Notes under the pieces: model-generated | What the model saw: the letters and a program-made list of their open reading frames with translations, nothing else | Databases searched by the model: none | What the model was told of the DNA's origin: nothing | In this document: positions 35,201 to 44,300 of the stretch, piece by piece | Layout: every line of letters starts with the position of its first letter | How positions within the stretch are numbered: the first letter of the stretch is position 1 | Source: Nemopilema nomurai | Lineage: Eukaryota; Cnidaria; Scyphozoa; Rhizostomeae; Rhizostomatidae | Length of the DNA stretch: 64,000 bases | Direction: 5' to 3' | Assembly (NCBI GenBank): GCA_003864495.1 | Contig: ML133427.1 | Span: 2,685,247 to 2,749,246 of the forward strand | Position numbers and translations under genes: made by a program

Positions 35201-36668
35201 TTTTAAGATGTTCTTTTCAATTTTCATACAGGGGCTTGACTGATGAATCCGAGATCATCAAATTTCTGCAGCATGGGACACTGGTGGGCCTTCTTCCTGT
35301 TCCACACCCAATCCTCATTCGAAAATATCAGGTAACAGTAATCTTCTTTCATTATGGTACTTTTAGTTTTCTTCTGTCTTTTCCAACTACGCAGTCAGAT
35401 GTGAGCTTTGTATGCCCCTTCTCAATCGATCTTCGGCGACATCTTCTTTCCTACCCGCTTTGGATCAAGTTTCTTTTGACATTGCTTTCCCATCCAGCAC
35501 GGGTCTCCCTCTTCCTCTGAAACCTTCCACTTCCACCCTTATTAGTTTTTTGTCATGCTTCCCTCGTCCATCCTCAGTACGAGGCCATGTCACCTCAGTC
35601 TCAATGTTATCATGTACAACGTAATGAACTCTTCTGGCGCTATCGTGCAAGATGGTCACTGGACGTGTTTGATAAACAGCAATTTCTTTTTGTTTCTCCA
35701 ACTGGCCTGTAAGCCATTAAACTAGTATATATAGTGCGAGGAACAGAGGTGTATGCCTTCTATCAAACAGTAAGAGAGTTACCAAAGCTGTTACTGTTAT
35801 TCTGCGTAATGGTTGTTGTTGTTGCTGTTGTTGCTGTTGTTGCTGTTGTTGCTGTTGTTGCTGTTGTCAGTGTATGATGTGCCTACGATTGGCTGTATTA
35901 TGACCAATCAGCATCCACTCAGTCCTTATTTAGAGTGGTCAGTATTTGTCTGTAGTTTCAAAGTTTTCTTGTTTTTCAGGCGAATAGTGGCACCCAGTTA
36001 TGGTTCAGAACGTACATGTGGGGAATAATTTATTTGAGGTGAGTTGTGGTCCTAATGGGGCTGCATGTTGCTACTTATTACTTGTCTTGTTGTGATAAAT
36101 ACGTGCTTGTAAAGATCGAATCAATACACGTTTTTCTCACAATACATCTGGCATTCTTAATTGTAGAATAGGCAATGTGTATTACTGAGTACACGCTTTT
36201 TTATAAGAATACCAAATTTTTTGCTTAGCCTCAATATTCTTAAAAATCTTCGATTTTAGGCCTAAGATTTTTGTTAAGTTATTCTTGCCCAACACAAGGA
36301 ATAAATATGCCTTAATATCAAAGAAAAGTATTCATTATTCCTAAAATATTCTTAGATTTTAGCAATTTTTAGCCTCCATATTCTTATAGACTTTTTTCTT
36401 ATAAAAGCGGTGTGTAAGTGTATTTCTCAAGAAATATTTTGCTCAAATGCTCAAATATTCTCGAATGCTGTCTTCTTTGTTAACTTTTCTTTCGCATTGC
36501 AATTTTGTCTCATTTGTAATTCATTTCCATTAATTCCCGGTATCAATGAGATGATGCTTTCGATTGCTCCTTCTCACACACTCACGTGTATGTTCTTTTT
36601 ACAGGAACATCGACCCCCCGATTTGGTATGACACGGACGTGCGGCTCTTTGAAATCCAGCGTGTCTAG
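14262..36668 (+). CDS. HID1: Protein HID1 (dense-core-vesicle / trans-Golgi factor), complete gene of 28 exons
   Basis: HID1 is a peripheral Golgi protein needed for dense-core vesicle and secretory granule maturation. The spliced frame is about 761 residues (human about 790) with no internal stop and matching phase at every junction. It starts MGGTDSKLSF, keeping Gly2 and Ser for N-myristoylation as in mammals. Strong family blocks occur throughout: EVFWDQFW and ECPSNLATLCYK (exon 2), YIFEDPDWRGFFWSTV (4), DLLFCPDFTV (7), LLKLLLTCFSEAMYL (9), YDPVGYGIP (11), LMHIGVFILLLLSGERNFG (17), MDIPVFTGTHADLL (18), VFHKIITTGHQRLHPLFDC (19), LVYAIIRKRNVFHQLANLP (22), HGTLVGLLPVPHPILIRKYQ (26) and the terminal DVRLFEIQRV before TAG. 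Exons 22-24 encode the variable, disordered linker. Hydrophobic stretches belong to the helical fold and are not obvious membrane spans. Confidence 0.96.
16827..17141. mobile_element. Non-autonomous hAT-type element (MITE) in HID1 intron 3
   Basis: A 299-bp element at 16835-17133 has terminal inverted repeats CAGGGGTCTCAGACTC at the left and, read inward from the right, CAGGGGTCTCAAACTC (15 of 16 match). It is flanked by a perfect 8-bp target duplication ATTTAGAA at 16827-16834 and 17134-17141. The 8-bp duplication and CAGGG termini are hallmarks of the hAT superfamily. There is no coding capacity. The interior is C/G-rich near both ends (gcggcccccgtc, ggggcccccaggg). Confidence 0.9.
17864..18345 (+). 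other. HID1 intron 4, probable GC-AG intron
   Basis: The only donor preserving frame between ...FFWSTVPRQ and DDEETRQDGE is CAG|gcatgt at 17863/17864. A GT at 17868 gives the wrong phase. The acceptor is a (TG)n-tag at 18345. GC-AG introns are a known minor class of U2 introns. Confidence 0.7.
20598..20617. other. Perfect 8-bp hairpin with 4-nt loop in HID1 intron 8
   Basis: CTGATAGG and CCTATCAG are exact complements around a CCGT loop, inside a locally GC-richer stretch about 70 bp before exon 9. It could form in the pre-mRNA. No function is implied. Confidence 0.4.
20811..21961 (+). other. HID1 intron 9, featureless
   Basis: About 1.15 kb of AT-rich intron. Open stretches near 21.75-21.95 kb are bounded by no compatible splice sites other than the exon 10 acceptor. 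No repeat or RNA gene was seen. Confidence 0.5.
22712..23433 (+). other. HID1 intron 12, featureless
   Basis: Phase-0 intron of about 720 bp. No gene, repeat or RNA was recognised. Confidence 0.5.
24722..24983. repeat. 17-bp minisatellite (GGGTGCATCTCTAATAA)n in HID1 intron 15
   Basis: About 15.4 virtually identical tandem copies of a 17-bp unit. The near absence of divergence implies recent expansion or active homogenisation. There are no spacers, so it is not a CRISPR-like array. Confidence 0.97.
25806..25810 (-). terminator. Pol III T-run terminator of tRNA-Tyr
   Basis: Five consecutive T on the minus strand, 4 nt past the discriminator base. Confidence 0.7.
25815..25907 (-). tRNA. tRNA-Tyr (GTA) with 20-nt intron, antisense in HID1 intron 16
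   Basis: Read on the minus strand, the 73-nt mature cloverleaf is complete: acceptor stem CCACCGA/TCGGTGG is perfect, the D arm is GCTC..GAGC with AGTTGGTAG, the anticodon loop is CTGTAGA with anticodon GTA, and discriminator is A. A 20-nt intron at 25851-25870 sits between positions 37 and 38, the canonical place for eukaryotic tRNA-Tyr. A T5 Pol III terminator follows at 25806-25810. One oddity is the T loop TTGGAAT in place of TTCGAAT or TTCGATT, so C56 (which pairs with G19) is G. The gene could therefore be impaired, or the head of a tRNA-derived SINE. Confidence 0.85.
28160..28433. repeat. Pyrimidine-rich microsatellite (CCTCTTTTTCTTCTT)n in HID1 intron 19
   Basis: About 270 bp of polypyrimidine on the plus strand with a 15-18 bp period built from TTTTTCTTCTTCCTC words. 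Long open frames here (Lys/Glu-rich on minus, Phe/Leu-rich on plus) are artefacts of composition. A homopurine-homopyrimidine tract of this length can form triplex (H-DNA) structures. Confidence 0.92.
28593..29549 (+). other. HID1 intron 20, featureless
   Basis: About 960 bp of AT-rich intron. No gene or distinct repeat was recognised. Confidence 0.5.
29722..29832. repeat. 24-bp minisatellite in HID1 intron 21
   Basis: Four to five tandem copies of 'taaattatagatacagatct' plus 'ggtg', with the first and last copies degenerate. Confidence 0.85.
32561..33788. mobile_element. Non-autonomous hAT-like element (about 1.2 kb) in HID1 intron 24
   Basis: The element spans 32569-33780. Its ends are CAGGGGCGGATCCAG at the left and, read inward from the right, CAGTGGCGGATCTAT, i.e. 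short imperfect terminal inverted repeats of the CAGTGGCGGATC type followed by G-rich sub-terminal sequence. The flanks TCCAGATG (32561-32568) and CCCAGATG (33781-33788) match at 7 of 8 bases, consistent with an 8-bp hAT target duplication. The 1.2-kb interior is AT-rich and has no transposase-like frame, so it depends on an autonomous relative or is dead. Confidence 0.8.
33920..34090. repeat. 20-bp degenerate minisatellite (CTGTTTCGTTTTTCGATTTT)n
   Basis: About eight imperfect copies alternating 'tttcgtttttcgattttctg' and 'tcgtcattcgattttctg'. Open frames on both strands are by-products of the periodicity. Confidence 0.8.
35811..35868. repeat. (GTTGTTGCT)n microsatellite in HID1 intron 26
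   Basis: About 58 bp of GTT/GCT trinucleotides with a 9-bp super-period. Confidence 0.9.
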
Positions 36669-38852
36669 TTTTCATGGCGTCCTAGGCCCGAATGCTCCTT
36701 CTTAGCTGCTGGCTCGTCCGCACGTGGTTACGTTTTACCAGAATCAGGAAACTATGTATTTATTATGCTTTCAAGGTGATATTTATGATCAGAAGAGAAT
36801 GAGAGATGGAAGCAAGCAACTAAGAAATTCGACTGAAGAACTTCGAGATTCGCGTAGGCTCAGAATTTTGTTGGCGTTAGGCCGACTTTGTGAGAAAACC
36901 ACAGATTGCGAGAATGCTTTTTGTGTACCTGAGTATAAGGGAAGTGAGAGGAGGGAGAGGGAGAGGGGGAGGGGCTTGAGATGTCGTCTAAAAATGACCC
37001 TCTTCAGTTCTCATGTTTGTCTGTAAGTAGCTTTATTGTAAATTTTCAACTCGCTTCGCTGATTACAACTAGAAATATCAAGCAGTGATATTAAAAATCT
37101 CAGGGTAACAGTCATCGTTGAGAGAGGATCTTCCAATTATTATTTTCCCTTCCCCTTACACTTTACATCAAGAATAGTACCACCTTTGTTTTCTAGGATA
37201 ATTGTAACCAAATTAGGAGAGGGCATTACTTAGGCAGTCGATAATTTCTTTCTATCAAATTTAGGACTATAGAATTTACCTTATTTTGTATTCATTGCAG
37301 AAATGCTTAACATTAGGTATTGACAGACCTTTGCTATTGTCATCGAACAGTCAACAGATGGGTAGTGTAGGGCAACCTGTTTTAAAGATTTGCTTTAAAA
37401 ATGATAGCTATTTTGTTTTGAGAATCTTCTAGCCACGATGGATGACTAGAACCGAACAAGTAGATTTTACTCGTTTTTAAAGCTGACTCAGTTAAAGGTT
37501 TTCAATGATCAATCCAAGTTTTGAATGATCAATCCGAGTTTTGAATGATCAATCAAAGTTTTGAATGATCAACTCAAGTGTTCAATGATCAATTCAAGTT
37601 TCCAATGATCAACCCAAGTGTTCAATGATCAATCCCAGTTTTCAATCATCAATCCAAGCATTCAATTATTAATCCAAGTTTTCAATGATCAATCCAAGTT
37701 TTGAATCATCAATCCAAGTTTTCAATGATCAATCAAAGTTTTCAATGATAAATTCAAGTGTTCAATGATCGATCCAAGTTTTCAATGACCAATCCAAGTT
37801 TTCAATCATCAATCCAAGCATTCAATTATCAATCCAAGTTTTCAGTGATCAATCCTGATGTCCTTCAAGGAAGAAGAATCTTCACGCAGCCATCGCAAAT
37901 CAAGCCAGTGAATTTTCATTCTCGTTCATTTACATCCCTTGACTCAGACCATCCGTCGAATCATCTGTTAAAATGTTGCAGTTGATTTCTGTTATATGTA
38001 AATGGCTTCACCAAATCAAGTCAATGACAATGTTAAAGTGGGGAGTGCCCCAAGGGGGGGGGGGGGTTGTGTCAACGCAGTTAGCTGTCACACAGTCTTA
38101 GAAGCGGGTGGTAAATGAATCTAAGTAAATAGACGTTGATAAGATGAACCTTTACGATGTGTATCCCCTTTTAAATGTGCAGTTAGGCCGTACTTTAAAA
38201 TGACATCGAGAGCTTCAGTATGCCTGTACTTCAATTGCTAAATAAGCCCCTTCACAATGGAAACGTCGGTTACTTTTAAGGGAATGAGTCCTTTATCACA
38301 AAGTGCATTTTATCAAACCATTGAAAAAGCTTAGAAAAGAGCTATCCTATATGCACTTGGTAAGCTTATTTATGAAGAAGTAGAAATTTTTAAGTCTGGA
38401 ATCTTATAAATTTTCGTTGAAGTTCAAATTCAGTAGCCAGCTGGACGTGAAAGGGTTTTCCAATAACCCATACCTACCGATATAGACTCAATGTATGAAA
38501 TAGCGCTCTTTTTATCGAACTTTTTTCAGCAGCAAAATGATGTTTTCAGTGAGAGACATAGAGTGCTAAGCATGATCAACTGAGATTCTGATAATCATTT
38601 TACGTTGCCTTTAAGAAGCAGCATGTCGCAAGCATAAAAAAGCCAACCTTTAATGCAAGTCGCTTTTATGTCAAACCCTTATTCAACTATCTCTCTAAAA
38701 ATCTCCCACACTATTGGCTTATAAGTAGCCGCAATAAATAGCATTAAGAGATGAACATCTAAATTCACTTCTAATATTCACTTTTCCTTACAAGTGAGGA
38801 AGTCTTTTTTCAGCATTCACATGATCTACATAAGCTTATGACCATGAAGAAG
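36669..38852. other. HID1 3' UTR / intergenic region
   Basis: No coding gene is supported. The first part must hold the HID1 3' UTR, though no clear AATAAA was seen close to the stop. A Glu/Arg-rich open stretch ends near 37026 in a purine-rich run (36946-36976) and has no similarity. A 20-bp minisatellite and a G13 run (38054-38066) lie further on. Confidence 0.5.
37499..37856. repeat. 20-bp minisatellite (AATCCAAGTTTTCAATGATC)n
   Basis: About 18 tandem copies, moderately diverged, with variants in the core such as CATTCAATTATC, GTTTTGAATGATC and GTGTTCAATGATC. A longer-range repeat of 'aatcatcaatccaagcattc' at about 37644 and 37804 suggests a segmental duplication within the array. Confidence 0.93.
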
Positions 38853-40530
38853 TTAGTCCAAGTCGCTCTTCTCTTTCTTCTCCTGCTCCTCGATCTTCTT
38901 GGCTTCCTCCTCCACAGTCTTCTCGAGCTTCTTCTCATCCTCCACCAATGGCACCAGCTTGCTAAGGTCTTGCTTCATCAGCTCCTCAGTTATCTTCGCC
39001 CCGAACGTGGGGTTTATTTTCATCACCAACGGGCCTAGCTTTTCTTTTATCAGCTCCTTACGCTTTTCATCAGGCAGAACAGCATCGACCTGTGTCGCAA
39101 CTTTGCCAACGTTTGACTTGAAGAAGTCCTGTTTGAGATGCAAAGAGTAGATTTAGAGGCTTGAAAGACATGGATCTGCACACCTAAATACGTTCTATTT
39201 GAGCAGAGAAAAAGCCCTTTTCTCTTGACATTATACTAGCATGATGCTCTTTGCCGGAAATATTTCAATGCTTTCCGATGAATCGTCATTCAACGTCGAT
39301 GTATCTAGCTCGTATTTCTTTTAGGCAGGTTCTTACACAGCCAGGCTGTTTCCTTTCTTACAGACAGTTAGCCAGATGCTGAACTACCTCAATTCTACTT
39401 CTGAACAAATCTTTTATGGTACAAAATTTCACAATTGCGAGGGATTGCGGAATCAAAATTATAACATACTAAAAGTACTTTTTCATCTGAGACTCCTCAG
39501 GTTATACAAACGTCGGAAAATGATCAAAAGCTGACAAAAAAGCCAGTTGCGGATCGAAAACACTCGAGGGTGATGCAAAGAGCATATGATTGGCTGTAAA
39601 TGATCCTCTACTTTTTCAGCAATCATTTTATATATGCAAGCCGGGGTACTTTTACTCGATATGACAGCTTCTTGCGTGCAGGTCTAGACCCAAAACTTCT
39701 TAAATACGCAGGCGATTTTGACCGATTCATTCTCTCGCCAGAAGTATAAGAACATTGGTATGTAGTCCGACCAAAGTTGTCACTAAATCCAAGATCTGTG
39801 GGTAGTCTAGAAAATTTGCAGCCTTATTTCTTCATGAGGGCAAAATTGCTTGAGAATATGTATTTCTGATTAGGCTATGTTTTTGAAATTTTCTAGCATA
39901 TATAGAGACAAGGCGATGAAAACAGAAATTAGACCAACAGAATCTCGCTACTTTGGTGATCTTCTGCTCTTGATTCGTACAACCCTTTTGGGATCATAAG
40001 GACATATTTGTCCATTTCGGATGTTTTCAGTGAAAAAACCAAGAAATAAGAGGGCTGCATTAAAAAACCATATGCATTTAACAGTACCAACTCAATAATG
40101 ACTATATAAAATAAATACAGAAACAAAAACAATTGTCCATTATTTACCTTTGATCCCGAAAGGGTTAATAATTTCATGCTTAAGGTGGAAGGGAATTTTG
40201 AAGGAGGACCCTTCCACTGCGACAAGTCTTTGAACATAGGCCATATTGTGAACAGAATAAGAATGTGCATTTATCAAAAGCATATTTGTGCATTTTTTTG
40301 CATTGAATGTTAGCAAAAAAAATCAGGATAATGTTAAGATTTTAAGATAATGTTCAGAATAAAGATGAATTTCTTCGCGGATGGAACGAAAGTTGCTACC
40401 ACACAAATACGTACCATTTTACGGCGCCGCTTGAAATGTGACTGCTCTACAAACTTGAAGAGAATTCTGCTCAAGATTGGACCTGCCATAGCTTTATTGG
40501 CGATTGGAATCCAGCCACCCTTTATGTTAG
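38853..40530 (-). CDS. C-terminal exons of a START-like / MLLE (PABC) domain protein
   Basis: Three exons in transcript order: 40415-40530, 40148-40216, 38853-39128, all GT/AG with phases 1-0, 0-0 and 0-stop. The last exon encodes DEKRKELIKEKLGPLVMKIN, NPTFGAKITEELMKQDLSKL and a closing helix EKKLEKTVEEEAKKIEEQ. These align with the MLLE/PABC peptide-binding domain of poly(A)-binding protein and UBR5 (L.PL....P..A.KIT..L...D...L..L.......L...V.EA). The consensus KITGMLLE is altered to KITEELMK, so PAM2-motif binding may differ. The first exon (NIKGGWIPIANKAMAGPILS, then RILFKFVEQSHFKRRRKM) resembles the end of a START lipid-transfer domain. Upstream exons were not located. The protein ends in the acidic/basic tail EQEKKEKSDLD. 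Confidence 0.6.
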
Positions 40531-41353
40531 CTGCATCCCATTCTAGTTAAAAGAATTCTGATACACAGGTGCCTTTGTTATTTCATGCCTCAGGATGTAA
40601 ACAAAGGAGTTCGCATCGTCGCACCACATGCAGAATAAACGAATTTATCGAACGACACGACGCGCCTGCCATGATATGATGGATACTATATTGCCTTTGC
40701 TAAGCTTATAGGGGTAGGGTGGGGCTACGCGTTGCTTTTGATGATGATGTCGTAAAATGGTTTGGTGAGAGGGGAAATAAATTATTAAAAGATGGATTAT
40801 GAAGCTGTCTTTGCTAAGCATATAGGGGTAGGGTGGGGCTACGCGTTGCTTTTGATGATGATGTCGTAAAATGGTTTGGTGAGAGGATTATGATGATGTT
40901 ATGATGAGGTACATGATTAAAAGATGGATTATGATGATGTCACGTGGGAAAGCAGCCCATAAGGTTGTATAGGATCTCAGGCAACCATGATAAAGGGATC
41001 TTTTTTTATCAAAGATTTAACAAAATCTTGCAGTAAATAGCGATACAAAACAAAAAGTTTTTAAAAATGCTTAACTCACCCTTTTAGTTCAAATGCAGAG
41101 TAAAAGTCGTTGTCAAACAATCAAGGTTATTTTTCTTGTGAAACTTTTCTCAACCTTTTATCATAAAAGGCTAATTATGATAATAACTGAAATACCAACA
41201 AGCCTGGTTCTCATACGATCGCTATCGAGTGACATAAATGGTCGCATCAGACGAAGAGTTTCCGAAAGTATCACAAATTTCAGCGGCCTTGCGAGAACTC
41301 AGTTTCCTCAGGATAAACGCATGCGCAGTAGAAATTTTTTTCCAACTTGAAAA
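39129..41353. other. Introns and upstream region of the START/MLLE gene
   Basis: Apart from the two exons listed under that gene and a duplicated segment near 40.7-40.94 kb, nothing further was recognised. Upstream START exons should exist at higher coordinates but no convincing ones were found. Confidence 0.4.
40695..40945. repeat. 114-bp tandem duplication
   Basis: 'ttgctaagcttataggggta' through 'atggtttggtgagagg' (40697-40772) recurs at 40811-40887 with few changes, and the following 'ttaaaagatggattatga' also recurs. This gives two copies plus a partial third of a unit of about 114 bp. Confidence 0.85.
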
Positions 41354-41361
41354 ATGGCGGG
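41318..41361 (+). promoter_or_regulatory. NRF1-like and YY1-like sites at a candidate start
   Basis: CGCATGCGC at 41318-41326 matches the NRF1 palindrome (GCGCATGCGC less one base). AAAATGGCGGG at 41351-41361 matches the YY1 motif that often overlaps the initiator ATG of housekeeping genes. The pair, 25 bp apart, is a typical metazoan CpG/TATA-less promoter arrangement. Confidence 0.5.
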
Positions 41362-44300
41362 AGAAAGCATACAGGCCTCAATTAGACACAGGTATTTTGG
41401 TTGTTAGTTTCCTCTGTTTTGGATCTTCCTATTTCAGCGTTTGGTGTGTTGCCTCGTAATCTGCAATGTTTATTTTACTGTAGCAGGTATTCAACTATTT
41501 ACGATGCTACACGAATCGGACAAATGGCTTTTCCTAAAGAGTCTTTATGCGTTCAGTGATTCAGTGAATCGTGTCTAGCTAGTATTTAGATTAGGACCTG
41601 GCGAGAGTTTGCTGGCTCCGAAGCAAAGGTATTTGTGCGGTAGCTAAAAAAACTCTGGTTGGCCGTAATTTGCTGCTGCAGTGAAATTTTTGCGCAGACT
41701 AATTTCAACATAAAAATTCCAATTATGATACATTTTGCCAAATATGAGATAAAAATTGACCTGAACCGAGAATTCTGGTACCAAATATCAGCAACTATTG
41801 CCACAATAAGGCCCGTTGCTTGACCAAACCTTATTAAGGAATGCAGCAAAAGGTTGAATGCATAGAAATTGAACAATGACAAATGAATGAATAGCCAATG
41901 CCTCTGGGTCTCGGAAGGATAACTACCCAAGGCACATTGGCTTGTTATTAATTGCTTGCCAATATCTTATTAACAGCCAATATTATTTGGCCAGGATTGT
42001 AGGACTCAATACAAGACCTACTTTTGTGTGTTAAGAAATGTCTTTAAGTTTGATAAAGAGGTTTTAACACAAACAACTCATTTGTGGCTAGCTGCAAAAC
42101 CTAAATTAGTGTCATCTTGTGAAAGATATTATTTCAGCACCAAAGACTGTATCACAGAGCATTTGTTAAGGATTTTTGAGTGATGGGGCATTTTTCTAAA
42201 GGGCCCACACTTATAGACTTCCAGAAATGACGTAGGGAATGACAGAACTCTTAGGATTGGTGCTTCAGATTGTGATATATACTGAACTAGTTTAGGGTTG
42301 AGACTTTTGCCTCCAAGATATGACACAACCGTATGTCCTTGAATAAGCCCCCAGGGGCTTATTTCGCAGAAAATATTTTAGGGTGGGGGCTTCTTTGAGG
42401 GTGGGGGCTTACTTGAGGGTGGTGACTTATTTGTTGACAGCAAAAAACGCAACCAGCACTGATGGCTATTATGCTAAAAATGGGCTCAAATCAAGAGAAA
42501 CAACGGGATATATTAATTTCCAGGCAATATCTCAGTCTGAGTATGGTTGAAAAATGCAAGGAAACACTAAGATTTTGGTAAATTAAGCAATGAATCGAGT
42601 TAGAAGGTGGATAAATGAGAAATATAGTGATATAAAGATTGCTATCAGCATCGATTGAGCCCCCAAATTTTTTACCAGCCTTTTGAAACACGGGTTACTT
42701 TTATCTCTAAGGGCCACAAAATGTAGCATTTTTCTTTTCAGTGGTGGGGGAACTCTTAGGGCCCAGTGGGGCAATTTCCCCACCACTCAGTATGTTAAAA
42801 AATGCCCTGCTGTATCAGTCAGATTCTAGAGAGTGCATGCAACCAAAAGGGTATTTTTAATGTCTAATCAAAATTAAGATTTTCATTTCAAGTTCTTTCT
42901 CCAGAAGCTTGCTATGCATGATGGCTCTATTCATGACGTTGACACAATTTTTTGGACATAAATTAGCCATCCCAAAAAGCTTATTATACTTAGTTCTATT
43001 ATCTATTATATACTACCATTCCTCTTCGGCGAGTTGGACCCTTTAAAGAAATTCATCCATCAATACTTAACATGAGAATTAGACTTTGGCAGATATTATC
43101 ATTTGTTCTGATTTCAAATTTTGTTACCTACTTATTCACAATAATGTGGTTTACAATTATTTGTATAGAGTTTAACAAAAATGATGATTAAGACTGGAGC
43201 TTCTAGCTTCTATTGTTTGACAAAGTTAATGTTACTGCATATTGATTGAAGAATTTTTCAGGTCCTGGAATAATAATTCTTGTAGATTAGCTCTTGGTCA
43301 ACATTCCTATAGAGTTTAGAACTTTTTTCCTAGCTTAAAAAGTTTTAGTAAATATGCCTATTGATAGTTAGTTGGTGATGGTATGATTAATTTATAAATA
43401 TTAGGTTAATGGATGAATGTAAACACCATTGATGATAGTGCCCAGAAGATTGAGTTATGATTATGTGATTATTATAATTATGATTATGTGATTCATTGTT
43501 CATAATGGAATTGATTAATGAATGCAAGACTGATTGATAACTGATTGAAATTTGAAGACAATCGATTCATATCAGATAGTTGATACTTGTAAGATTGATT
43601 CAATTTATTGATGATTCTAAGGCCCTATTTGCACTTTTGTCACTATCTTTCTAAGGTTTGATACCCAAGAAAAACTATGTGGCTCCCTTCCATTCATTGG
43701 CACTATGTCAAGGGGGGGAACAGATCACTTTAATGTTCGTTTCATATAAGATGCAGATGCTCTAGTGAAACGAGGCTGTTTGAAGCTTGTTTAATAAAGT
43801 TGATTTTTGTTTAATCTGGTGTCTCCACTGGTAGCCAGGCATTTCGGACGCTTGGCGACGTAAACAAGCAAGCATGTAAACAAGTTAGATGGAGAACTTC
43901 AATTTACTTTTCTCCAGAAGTTGGAAGTTCCCTAGACAGTTCCGTATTATAACCAAATTGCTTCTCATTTGAATTAGTACCTCTTCTCTCATGTAAACGG
44001 GGATCTAAGATTATTTCATAATTGTAAAATCATAAAATAGACTTCTAATGCTAGATATTGTGATATTGAAAATCATTTTTTTTAATTTCCAGAGGTTTTT
44101 CAATCTAAAGAGATAATCTTCAGTCTATTTCGGGCTTTTTTCTTGAAAAGCCATTCTCATTTTCTGATTCGTTGTTTTCAAAACCGTTTGGTCACATGAT
44201 CAGTATTATTCGTTCCAATGTTTTTCGTTTGCTGATGCACGACAGGCTTATTTTAATATTATTTTGTTGACGTTTTATGATAGTTTGTCGATGCTTCTTT

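Larger units (their letters stand above)
14262..36668 (+). other. HID1: HID1 exon map
   Basis: Coding exons: 14262-14327, 15771-15920, 16380-16443, 17769-17863, 18346-18375, 19040-19093, 19289-19339, 19984-20030, 20689-20810, 21962-22016, 22297-22368, 22573-22711, 23434-23490, 23725-23781, 24300-24383, 25087-25177, 26271-26336, 26759-26844, 27487-27565, 28531-28592, 29550-29652, 30543-30687, 31817-31866, 32236-32381, 34572-34663, 35232-35331, 35980-36038, 36605-36668. All introns are GT-AG except intron 4, which appears to be GC-AG. Exons 23 and 24 fall in a divergent linker and rest on splice sites and phase only. Their phases (2 to 1, then 1 to 0) close exactly onto exon 25. Confidence 0.88.

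Noticed and set aside
36724..37026. 100-codon frame downstream of HID1
   Set aside because: Arg/Glu-rich end arises from a purine-rich run; it lies in the expected 3' UTR and matches nothing.
39929..40270. 113-codon minus-strand frame read as one protein
   Set aside because: Only 40148-40216 has proper splice borders and fits the neighbouring exons; the rest continues into AT-rich intron.
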